Origin: Corynespora cassiicola
Taxonomy: Eukaryota > Ascomycota > Dothideomycetes > Pleosporales > Corynesporascaceae
Assembly: GCA_022059125.1 (NCBI GenBank)
Contig: JAEUWY010000005.1
Location: 558,001-622,000, forward strand
DNA length: 64,000 bases
Reading direction: 5' to 3'
Below the pieces are notes generated by a model, which saw only the letters and a list, made by a program, of their open reading frames with translations, made no database searches and had not been told where the DNA came from. Every line of letters starts with the position of its first letter. Position 1 is the stretch's first letter. Of this stretch, positions 46,338 to 55,008 are shown in pieces. The position numbers and the translations under genes are program-made.

Positions 46338-46412
46338 GCGTGGGTGGTGGTATGGGCGGTATGGGTGGTGTGGGTGGTGTGGGTGGAGTGGGTGTGGGTG
46401 TGGGTGGTGGGC
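46338..46412. repeat. GT-rich minisatellite (GTGGGTG-type units)
   Basis: About 75 bp of imperfect tandem GGTGTGG/GTGGGTGT units on the plus strand, strongly strand-asymmetric (G/T only, nearly no C or A). Confidence 0.85.
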
Positions 46413-46874
46413 AGGCTGCGGGCAGGTAGCGCGGTTTCCCCTGCAGGTACCAGTAGGCGAGCGGACGGTGGAACTGCCTATCACGGTGCAGGTCCCAACG
46501 GCGGGGTGTCGTCGACGAGGCCTGGAGGCCATGGTAAAATTAACCTCACCACGGCCGCCTCTGCTAGTGCAACCCTCACCGACTTTCAGCCTCTGTCTAC
46601 TCTAACACACTTTGCACCCCACCATCGCCTTCCTGCGTCTCTCTGCTGTACCTGCCAAGCGTCCCCGTCCGCTATAACCCATCGAGCCCCTCGCTCGGGA
46701 CGCCTCTTGCTCTTTATTTTTCTCGCTACCCGCACACCACCACCCTCAGTTCCCGGTCCGCTCGCAAAGGGTTCCTGCTAGGCTGCTTGCTTGCGTGTGA
46801 CCCGGCTGTCCTGCTCTGCTCTGCCCTGCCCTGCCCTGCTCACCCCTCCGCCTATCCGGGTTACTACTTATCAG

Positions 46875-46899
46875 CCTGCTGCTGCTGCTGCTGCTGCTG
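46875..46899. repeat. (CTG)8 trinucleotide repeat
   Basis: Tandem CTG in the probable 5' leader of the single-pass membrane-protein gene. Confidence 0.9.
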
Positions 46900-47268
46900 C
46901 CCAGCCCTGCTCTCTCAACCCCGACCTCGACCTCAACACCAGTCCCGACCCGCCCCGTCCTGTCCTTACCATCATGGTCGATTAAGAACACCCCGAACCT
47001 GCTGGATCACCGTCGGGACTTTGTCAAATCGCCTTCCCAACCGTTGTCCGGCACGCTCCTTCCCCATCGGGACCCAAACTCTGTTCAGCCTGTCGACGCT
47101 CAGTCTTGTTGCTTTTCACCACTACCTCTTTGCTTCTTGCCCGCCCCCGAGATAGCGTCGGCAATTTATCGAGCCCTGGTCACGTTCACCTCGCCGTCTG
47201 GTTCCAACAAGTACAAGAGGTCCCCCACCGAACCCTCCCTCTCGTCCAGGTCGCCACCCTCAGGAACT

Positions 47269-47925
47269 ATGACCATGGAGCCCAAGATCTGGATCATTCT
47301 CGCCGCCGTCCTGGGCACCCTCGTCCTGGCTCTGGCCATCGTCCTCGGGCTCTTTTGCTGGAAGCGCTCCAAGAGAAGGATGCGAGGCTTCTCTCTTCGT
47401 GCCGTCACTCCTCTCGATGACGCAGAATTCGAGTCATGGCGGAGGCCTAGCCAGTACACGCAGCGCCCGGAGAAGTACGGAATCAGGCCCACGCAGCCTG
47501 CCCTCATCCGGAGCACCAGAACCCCCAACATGTTCGAGAAGGAACTCGGCATCTCCGACCCAACACGGACCCCGTCTCCGCGCCAGCTCACCTCCACCAT
47601 CAAATCTCCTACCTCACCGATCAAGAAGCCCGAGCGTGTACGGAGGAAGTCCAGTGTCTCGTCCTCGATTGCGGACCGCCCACCCACTCCTTACTCGCCT
47701 GCCTCCACCTCGAGCGAATACCCAAGGAGCTCCTACAACTCTCGCAAGTCACACAGTGGCGCTCCCTACATCCACTACCCTTCCATGTCCGAGGCGTCGG
47801 CTTTCAACTTCAACTTCGACTTTGAATCCGGATCCCCACCCCGCGACCACGTCCGCCCCTCCACCTCCACTCTTTCCGACCGTCCTCTGAACCTGTCGTA
47901 TGCTCAGTACTCGGACAAGGTGTGA
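47269..47925 (+). CDS. single-pass membrane protein with Ser/Pro-rich cytosolic tail, unknown function
   Basis: 218 residues from MTMEPKIWIILAA. One transmembrane helix (about residues 6-29, WIILAAVLGTLVLALAIVLG) is followed at once by a basic stop-transfer KRSKRRMRG, giving an N-out/C-in orientation without a cleavable signal. The rest is hydrophilic, rich in Ser/Pro/Thr and Arg, with many SP/TP sites (TPSPRQL, KSPTSPIKK), suggesting phosphorylation. The C-terminus is aromatic/acidic (FNFNFDFESG). The frame is open for 75 codons upstream of this ATG; those residues look like leader sequence, and MEPKIW three codons on is an alternative start. No known domain recognised. A long CT-rich leader precedes it. 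Confidence 0.7.
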   Translation: MTMEPKIWIILAAVLGTLVLALAIVLGLFCWKRSKRRMRGFSLRAVTPLDDAEFESWRRPSQYTQRPEKYGIRPTQPALIRSTRTPNMFEKELGISDPTRTPSPRQLTSTIKSPTSPIKKPERVRRKSSVSSSIADRPPTPYSPASTSSEYPRSSYNSRKSHSGAPYIHYPSMSEASAFNFNFDFESGSPPRDHVRPSTSTLSDRPLNLSYAQYSDKV

Positions 47926-49825
47926 GGGCACGGAAAAGGAAGACCAACGACCGCATTTCTTTCTTCTTTGCCGAAACTTGGAGAAGCCAACGCTCCACCC
48001 CAACGCTCGCCTCCGGACGGCGTGCGCCACCCCCCACCCACCTCCAAGAGGGGAATCTAGGCACGGCATCACCACTCGCTACTCAGTCAGTGCACGGCTG
48101 CGCGCCACGGGGGCGTCGTAGGCTGCACACACTCCACACGTGTCATCACATGATGTTTCATTTGCTACCCTTCTTCGCACATACTTGACGACTACACGAC
48201 GTTATCTCTTTTTTTCTTCCTTGGGCGTTTGGACTGTTCTATTTTGTGATACCAGACATTTACGTCACCTACACAGGCATTTGCCTCTCTTCCCTTATTA
48301 TCTTAGGACGCCGAACCTGGGTTTATCAAGTACCAGGGCGACTATTGGTGGGCTGGAATCAGACGACGCGATGCAACGGTGCCGCTGCTCATGATGAGGA
48401 GACGCGAGGCACACTTTTTTGTATGCAGGCAGACATTAGCTAGCTTGAACTCCCTCATGGATGGAGGTGATTAATGCAATGACACAAATTATTGACATGT
48501 TTTGATCATCATCATCATCATCATCACCACCACCGTGACTGGCAGCCGTGATTGAGGCTCTGCGCAGAGATTGGCTGGGCTTCCCCCTCAGGTTCCCTCA
48601 CCGACCCTGGAGGTTTGCTTCAGGTAGAGAGGGAATGGCTGGCTCCACCCGGCCATGCAAACGTCAGCTGAGATTTACATCTGTCCCCGCAGAACAGCCG
48701 CCGGCGCTCTCGCGATCGGATCGGCCCTGATCCGACATGGCCGTCCGTACCGTGAGCGGTAGAATGACGGGCAAACATGGCCTTCCCAGTCTCAGCCGTC
48801 ACGCTTCTCGTCCAAATACCTAGGTCGACGACTCCGTCGTTCCAGGCTCGACCGGTGAAGGCGGGCGCCCTTTTCATTTAACACGGTAGGTTCCCAAGGG
48901 ACACCCAATTGCGCGCTCCAGGCCGGCCAAGTGAAGTGCCACTACCGCACAGGTTGCATTCTGTTGAGATGGAGAACGGCCGTCAGTCGATGCAAGAAAT
49001 GCCGACGGTCGATGTAACCATCGGCGGACGACGTCTATTCGCACCCCAGCACCAGGTCCACCCTCGGAGCTTTCGTGTCGTGACACAAATGGCGTGCATG
49101 CATGGGCAGTCGAGCACGCACAGCACAGGGACACGCGAGGGAGCATAAAAAAAAAAAGGCGGACGGAGCGAGGGAGAAGAAAAATCCGGGGAGCGGTGAG
49201 CACGGCAGACAAGTGTTCCAGGGACGCGCCAAGAGGAGCGCCGAATGATGTGCAGGCTGGCGAGGACATCCCGGCGAGCGGCCGTTGAGGAACAGACCAG
49301 CGGCTCTCGCTCTGTTGTCGCACGAACCCACAGCCGCGTGCGCGACAGGCGAACAGGCGAACAGGCGCGACACTCGACCGCACCCGCCCCACGACCCCTT
49401 TACGCCGACCACGAACCTAGGACCTTTGACCGCGGAGCGCAGCAGAAACCCAGCCCCAAGCCCGCTGCCGCCGCCGCCGCCGCCGCCTGCCGTCCGTCCT
49501 GCCTCGTCCCGCCCGCCGCCTCGTTTCTTGGGTCAAACAGCGCACGACGCCTGCAGGGTCGCGCCGCCAGCAAAAATTAACCCTTCCCTTCACCGCAACT
49601 ACCCAACAACCACCCTTACCCCTACTACCCCTCCGCGCGGACCGCGAAACAAAGGGCCTCCCCGTCTCCGCTCTCCGTCTCTCATCCACCACCGACGCAC
49701 ACCCACCCATTGCCCCTCCGACCACTACAGTCACCACCACCACGGGGCCATCACCACGCGTCCCGCCAAAACCGCCTCGCGCGTCTCAACTAAACGCAAA
49801 CAAAACCCCGTGACCACGCACAACC
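47926..49825. other. intergenic; 3' UTR and apq12 promoter
   Basis: 1.9 kb without a recognised gene. It contains an ATC tandem (48505-48526) and very C-rich leader sequence (49440-49800) before apq12. Large C-rich open frames there are compositional. Confidence 0.5.
48505..48526. repeat. (ATC)7 microsatellite
   Basis: Tandem ATC followed by ACC units in the spacer downstream of the membrane-protein gene. Confidence 0.85.
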
Positions 49826-50396
49826 ATGGACTTTATACAAGGTACGCCCCGCCCCGCCGCGCCGCCCTCTTCCTCACCCTCACCGCCACGCGCGACATGG
49901 ACGTCCCAACTAACCCCCCTTCTCCCTCCCTCCAGACTACGGCGCCCTCCTCCACAACCTCCTCCCCCCCACCCTCGTCTCCCCCCTCCTCACCTTCCTG
50001 ACCACCACCTTCGGCCTCCTCAAGACCGCCCAAACCCACCTGACCCCCCTCCTCACCCGCCTGACCACGCAGCCGGACCTTGCCTCCATCCTCGCCCTGC
50101 TCGCCATCCTCTTCCTCAGCCTCAAGATCCTCGACATGGCCTACCGCGCCGTCATGTTCTGGGTCGCACTCACCCTGCGCGTCGTGCTGTGGGGCGGCGC
50201 CGCCGTCGTCGCCTGGTGGGTGTATACGAGGGGGGTGGAAGGCTTCGTCGAGGATCTGGGGGCCTTGGTCGAGTTTTGGGGGGGTGAGGTGGAGAGGTAT
50301 AAGGGGGAGGTGGGGAGGTGGAAGGAGGTGGAGGAGAGGAGGATCAGGATGCAGGCTCAGCAGCAGCAGCAACAAAAGCGCAAGGGTTGGCGGTGA
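49826..50396 (+). CDS. apq12: Apq12-family nuclear-envelope/ER membrane protein
   Basis: Two exons (49826-49841, 49936-50396; 94-nt intron GTACGC...TCCAG) encode 158 residues; the join reads MDFIQ/DYGALLHNLL. Two hydrophobic segments lie in the middle, the first including ILALLAILFLSLKILDMAYR and the second VALTLRVVLWGGAAVVAWWV. A short amphipathic region and a charged C-terminal helix rich in Glu, Lys and Gln follow. LKILDMAYRAVMFW and RGVEGFVEDL match the fungal Apq12 family as I know it. Apq12 sits at the nuclear envelope/ER and helps nuclear-pore assembly and membrane-fluidity homeostasis together with Brr6/Brl1. The first exon is only 16 nt, so the gene would be missed by simple frame calling. 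A poly-Gln (CAG/CAA) run lies near the end. Confidence 0.82.
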
Positions 50397-51322
50397 AGAA
50401 GAAGAAGAAGAGACTAAAAACGTGTGGGATCTTGATGTCTGTTTGTAAAGGTTCATGTTTGGTGCTGCATCCATGTCTGCCTCCCTTGCTCGCTCATCCC
50501 GAGCTGAGATTGAGAAATTGGTCATGCATGACACTCATACGCGGCGTTCTTGTTTGTTCCTGCGGATTTTGCAAAAGCATGGCTGGAGTATCATGACGCT
50601 TTTCCATCCCCCCCCTCTTTCTGCTTTCCGAGCATTGGGTCTAATAATGATAATGACGTTTATGGCATGGTACGCTATGGTATGATTAAGTACAGTACAG
50701 TATAGTACAGCACGGAATGGACCAGATTTTGCGCCTGTAGATGTATGCATGCAGTCGTTCCTGGTCCACGGCCGTACAATGGCTAGATGGACTGTGGTTA
50801 CAACCAATACACCTTTTTTTTTTTTTGCTCTTCACGTCTGTTCGCCTATCCCGATATATCCGCTTCGAGAGTACATGTGCCTTTGCATACCACGCTAGTC
50901 AACGTCGATCCAACTTGCAGCATGGTTCAAGCTCCCCTGCAGCCGTGGAACAAAACCACCCGTACCATCATTCTCCACGCCAATCAATCCCAGGGTCTAT
51001 CTTGAGGGAAGAGGAAATAAACAATATCATTCTCGTTCTTCAGAAGCTTCATTGGCCTTGTTCAATCATCCCGAGCCCAACCAACCCAATTACTCCAGTG
51101 CCATGCAACGAAGCACTACCAACCATAGCAGCACCAATTCGTCCCTTTTTTTTGTATATACCCCTCCCCAGCCAACGTCAAAGGCGTGAAGAGAAAAGAC
51201 GAGGAAGAAGGGAAGGAAATTACAACACCCCAGAAAAACATACACACCAAGACAAAGGGAGAGAGAGAGAGAGAGAGAGAGCGAAAGATGACAGAGTAAA
51301 GGGGAGCAAGCTTCTCCTCCCG
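50397..51322. other. intergenic, convergent 3' ends
   Basis: The 926-bp gap between apq12 and the convergent GPI-type gene. Contains T- and A-rich tracts and a GA microsatellite (51259-51281). No gene supported. Confidence 0.5.
51259..51281. repeat. (GA)n microsatellite
   Basis: About 11-12 GA dinucleotides in the 3' region of the neighbouring minus-strand gene. Confidence 0.9.
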
Positions 51323-52189
51323 TCACCTCAGCATCTGCCCCACGATGCCCACCACCGCCACCCCAGCCCCAACCTTGTACGCATTCCCGCCGCAATGCCG
51401 CCTACCCCCCGCGCCCGAACCCCCCGCATCCCCAAACCTCGCACAAGCCTCAACCTGCAATCCATAGCAAGCTTGCGAGCTCAAACTCGAGCACACGAGG
51501 CTGGCCGAGGCCGGGCCCAGCGAGGGAATCGCCGTGATGGTCGCGCCGCCGTTGGGAGCGGAGACGGCAACGCCTTGGCGGCCGCTGGCTAGCGCAGCCG
51601 TGCAGCTTGCAGCATCCGTCTGGCAAGTCGAATAAGCGGAAGAGCAGGCGGCTGCATTGGTGTAAGTAGTGGGGATGAAGGCGAAAGGATAGAACTCATT
51701 GGGTACCGTGGAGCGCGTGGTTGCGCCTCCGCCAGACGACTGCTGCACGAACGGGTTCCCCTCTCCCGTCGACGTCGCCACCACAAACGGCACCGTCGAC
51801 GACGTCGTCGTCGCGCCCCCGGGCACCGTCTGCGTGGGTTGCTGTGTCGCTGCTCCGCCGCCGACGTTGCCAATGGTCCCTGTGCAGGCTGCCCGCGACG
51901 GACAGCAGGCCACGTTCCCGGCGGCGTCGGCGGAGCACACTTGGTTTGTACGGCAGCACAGGCCCGGGGCCCCGATGCCGCCGCAGTCGCTGTAGCCCTG
52001 CGCGCACTCGTTGGGGTCCACCTGCCGCCCGCGCAGCAGCTCGAGCACCTCCGGGTACGTCTCGTTGTTTTGCGTGCCGGCGGGCGATGTCGGGAGCGTT
52101 GGCGCAATGAAGTCGGTTACCAGGTCGGGCGCGGCCAGCGCGGCGGGGGCGACGACGAGGAGGAGCAGGGCCGGAAACGCATGCCGCAT
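51323..52189 (-). CDS. secreted, probably GPI-anchored cysteine-rich surface protein
   Basis: Single exon, 288 residues from ATG at 52187-52189. The signal peptide MRHAFPALLLLVVAPAALA supports this start over the longer upstream frame. A first Cys-rich module (NECAQGYSDCGG, GLCCRTNQVCS, ACCPSRAACTG) is followed by a Thr/Ser/Gly linker (about residues 105-165). A second module has ACSSAYSTCQTDAASC, SLVCSSLSSQACYGLQ and EACARF. A Gly-rich stretch and a terminal hydrophobic segment (VGAGVAVVGIVGQML) fit a GPI-addition signal, although a charged Arg is the last residue. It matches a common fungal class of GPI-anchored wall proteins of unknown function. No catalytic motif is present. Confidence 0.83.
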   Translation of the reverse strand: MRHAFPALLLLVVAPAALAAPDLVTDFIAPTLPTSPAGTQNNETYPEVLELLRGRQVDPNECAQGYSDCGGIGAPGLCCRTNQVCSADAAGNVACCPSRAACTGTIGNVGGGAATQQPTQTVPGGATTTSSTVPFVVATSTGEGNPFVQQSSGGGATTRSTVPNEFYPFAFIPTTYTNAAACSSAYSTCQTDAASCTAALASGRQGVAVSAPNGGATITAIPSLGPASASLVCSSLSSQACYGLQVEACARFGDAGGSGAGGRRHCGGNAYKVGAGVAVVGIVGQMLR

Positions 52190-53030
52190 GGTCTCGTCTC
52201 TTTTTATATATCCTCGGAATGTAGCAAGCAATTGAATCGGATCTTCGGCAAGGGAGAGAGGGAGAGGAAGAGCGAGGGAGCGCCTGGGTGGACGGCGTGG
52301 AATGCGGCCTCGCTATCGATAAAGGCGGTTGGGGGGGAGATTGACCTTGGGCTGTAAACAAAGGTCAGGATTGGGAATGGTCCGCTGGCGGGGGGGCAGA
52401 AAGGCATGCAGTTGCGAAATGGGTCAAGGCAGGGCGCACTTCACGGGTGGAAGTTTGCAATCTGGTAAAGGTCGTTCGGATGGGGCAGGCCGCGAGTCGT
52501 AGACGTCAGATGAGTGGACTTGATGCGGTGAGGTGCGCCGGTCGCTCGTCTTGGTTCCGCCGTGTTGCGTTGGCAACAGCTTGATGCACGTGCTAGAGGC
52601 GCTAACGCGGCTTGAGGCCTGGTGGTTGGCTGTTCCAACTCTCGGTACCAAGCCCTGTCAGCGAACTTTATCGCCGTCTTCATGTGCGGGTATCTGGTTC
52701 CTGCATGGTCGAGTGTTTTTCATATACTGTGCGGGGGCCATGCGGTCGTTTGAGCTGTCAATTGCACGTCAGGCGTCTGTACATTAGTGTGCAAGCCAGG
52801 GTAGAACGCTGCACGGGAGGTACAGCCAAGGATGCCCTTATCATTGCTCTCTATAGGCTTGCTCTTCGAGTACTCACAATGTCTCACGGCAATTTTATAA
52901 GACAAGCTCGATGGAATGCTTGGTCTACACTCTTGTCAATCACCATCGGTGAAGCCGTATCAATGTCTAAGCTATTCAAAAATCAAATATCGAATAGCCG
53001 CCCTATCTGCACTCCCAAAAGCCAGTTACG
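52190..53030. other. intergenic, transition to AT-richer segment
   Basis: Promoter side of the GPI-type gene, then increasingly AT-rich sequence from about 52750. No gene recognised. Confidence 0.45.
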
Positions 53031-53470
53031 TTAAGACTCCTTGAGGCTAGCATCAGGCAGTTCACTATCTTGAGGGTCCTGGCGAGTTTTCGACTGTCTT
53101 AGGCTCAACCCAATACCCATTTTCCTTGGAGAGTTTTACACATATCCCTTACCCATGGTAAAAATGAAATTGTCCAGATCGTCCCTGAAAATTTTATCTA
53201 CAAGTTCCTGGCTTTCTTCTGGCTTGTCGAGCATGTAAAGGCATCTTGGGCTGGTGTAAGAGGACACCGCAACGGTGTCACGCCGAGTTATGGTGACAGT
53301 AGCACTAGGACTCGTGAGATGAATGCCTTGGCTGATCCTGTTTGCATTGAGATATTCGTATTAGAATTTTGTCACTGCTGATTCGTTATTGTTCTGTTCC
53401 AGGCAATGTGCTCGTCGTTGCCCATTGACTGCCTACAATCCCACCTGAAGTTGAATGATTGGGTCTAGGA
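53031..53470 (-). pseudogene. broken reading frame of unknown origin downstream of the orphan gene
   Basis: A minus-strand frame reads about 120 codons that look coding (ISQGIHLTSPSATVTITRRD; LDKPEESQELVDKIF; then SKTRQDPQDSELPDASLKES) and ends at TAA 53031-53033. It is interrupted by a TAA within FTMGKGYV*NSPRK and, further upstream, by a TAA and a TAG. Alternatively a 41-nt intron could bypass the upstream stop. The stops fit C-to-T changes of Gln codons. It may be the decayed 3' part of the gene at 53997-55008 or a separate remnant. No family recognised. Confidence 0.4.
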
Positions 53471-53996
53471 AGTGATTAGTGTTTACAAGAAATGTTTTCA
53501 TGTTTTATTCTTACCTGGAGGCATTTTTTGAAGAGGTGTTCAAAGGGTTAAATCGGAAAGTGCTCATGTTGTGTGGTTTTTCTGATTCTAATGCTGGGAA
53601 AATTCAGTGCCAGACTGAACGGATAAATAATAATTACTTTATATCTATAATCAATGTGTCTACAACTTCTCATGCAGGTGACATAGAGTTCCATCAGGGA
53701 GTAACAAAGAAGCTTCAAGTAGTTGCGACAAAGGTATGGTTGACTGTCGACCTCTTATGGAGAACCTGAAATTAAAACACGCATGTATAGCCTGCACCTG
53801 AGAGGAAGCCAGATAATGTTGCAAGAAAAGTAAGGATAGCATCACTATATCATGATGATTTGGACTCAATTAGACTGTCTTTGCCTAATATTCCATGATG
53901 TTGTGTCGATAAACTACAGCTTTATCGCTGTTTTCAATAACCACCCAGTAATACCCAATAATGAGAGTGCCATCCAGAACGTCCTATGGAGAATGT
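53471..53996. other. AT-rich gap with overlapping open minus-strand frames
   Basis: Two minus-strand frames here look partly coding: one from 53869 (SPNHHDIVMLSLLFLQ...) and one starting after a possible acceptor near 53998 with a hydrophobic stretch FWMALSLLGITGWLL. They could be further exons of the orphan gene next door, but no splice combination is compelling. Confidence 0.3.
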
Positions 53997-55008
53997 CTAG
54001 TCAAGAAGATAGAGGCTGCCCTCGCCCAAATTTCCGTCCTTGGGAGGCGTACTGTCCTTGCCCAACCCAATACCAAACACATCACCGCCGTCGATTGGCT
54101 TGCCTGGCGAAATGCTAGCCGCAGCCTTTTGCGCGGCTACATCACGCTCGATTGCTTCCTTTCCGAAAGTGTCCAGCAGAAATTCTCGTCCCTTGGCCTC
54201 CACGAATTTGCTGAAGTTGTTTATGCAAATCTTCTTGGTGACGTATTGGTGGTCTTCTGGAGTAAGGGCTGGCCTCAATATGATGTATTTGTATGGCTCT
54301 TGGACCCAGTGATCGGTTCGCTGGCGCCTTTTGTATTCAAAAGTCTCAAGATCACTGATGTCCTGGTCTTGATGGATCTGCTGATTCAGCTGACGGCGAG
54401 CTCCTCGGGACTGCCTGGAAGCAGAGATGGACCCACGTTTGTTGCCATGACCACGACGATACGGATTCGTGCTTGGGCGCGCATTTTGACCCTTCGATTG
54501 CCCAGCGCTGGATGCGGCTTGGTGGTGGAAACCTGCCAGGAAGCCCGAAGCCGGCGATTCTGGCTTCTTGTCTCGACTATCGACTGATGCAATGAATTCA
54601 GGCGTGATCATAGGGCTCGCTAGATAAGGTAAGTTGCGAGTGGGCGACCGAGAAGCGACGAAGGGGTTTGGTGGGACATCGCTGAAAGCATCAGTTATTA
54701 AATAGTGGTTAACTTCCAGCGTTTAACTACCTTTCAGGACCAAAATTAAGGGTTACGAACGGTGTCCTATCAGGAGAGGCATTTGCCTCCCCCTCGCTAC
54801 CGACGAGTCCGTACTTCTGTTTGAGAGTCGTACTAGGCAAGTTAGCGAGATTATAGAAGTCAATTAATATACGAATTTACCTAGATGCTGAAGGAGTACT
54901 AGAAGTACTCAACAAAGAGGTTGTTACTTCTGCTGGTTCTCCATTTGATTTTGGAGATCTATTATTCAGTTGAACCTCCTCGAACGGGTTCTTCCCAAAG
55001 CCAGACAT
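53997..55008 (-). CDS. unrecognised three-exon gene (orphan)
   Basis: Exons 54881-55008, 54731-54832 and 53997-54681 give 304 residues. Both introns (54833-54880, 48 nt; 54682-54730, 49 nt) have canonical GTAAAT/GTAGTT donors and CCTAG/TTCAG acceptors with CTAAC-like branches, and phase is kept. The protein starts MSGFGKNPFEEVQLNN. It has a low-complexity Ser/Pro/Asn-rich first half (TPFVTLNFGPES, VPPNPFVASRSPTRNLPY), a Gln/Arg-rich basic stretch, then a more globular part (RTDHWVQEPYKYIILRP, VTKKICINNFSKFVEAKG). It lies in an AT-richer segment with no recognisable neighbours. An alternative donor at GKD/A-GTACGC could extend it into downstream exons with a membrane helix, in which case the present stop would be intronic. 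I do not recognise a domain. Confidence 0.55.

Larger units (their letters stand above)
40172..47268. other. 7.1-kb GC-normal region without a recognisable gene
   Basis: Between dis3 and the membrane-protein gene I find no frame with a family motif, no signal-peptide-bearing frame I trust, and no tRNA. It contains a GGAC tandem (40911-40930), a poly-A run (43658-43673), a GGCA tandem (46033-46060), a GT-rich minisatellite (46338-46412) and a CTG run (46875-46899). The last approximately 700 bp are C/T-rich, consistent with a long 5' leader of the next gene. Open frames of 100-198 codons occur on both strands at similar density, as expected by chance in GC-rich DNA. Non-coding RNA genes cannot be excluded. 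Confidence 0.5.

Noticed and set aside
49285..50001. 238-codon plus-strand frame overlapping the apq12 start
   Set aside because: His/Pro/Thr-rich translation of C-rich leader and intron; the conserved Apq12 frame is a different one and needs the intron at 49842-49935.
49833..50534. 233-codon minus-strand frame over apq12
   Set aside because: Antisense shadow, Glu/Gly-rich, no motif.
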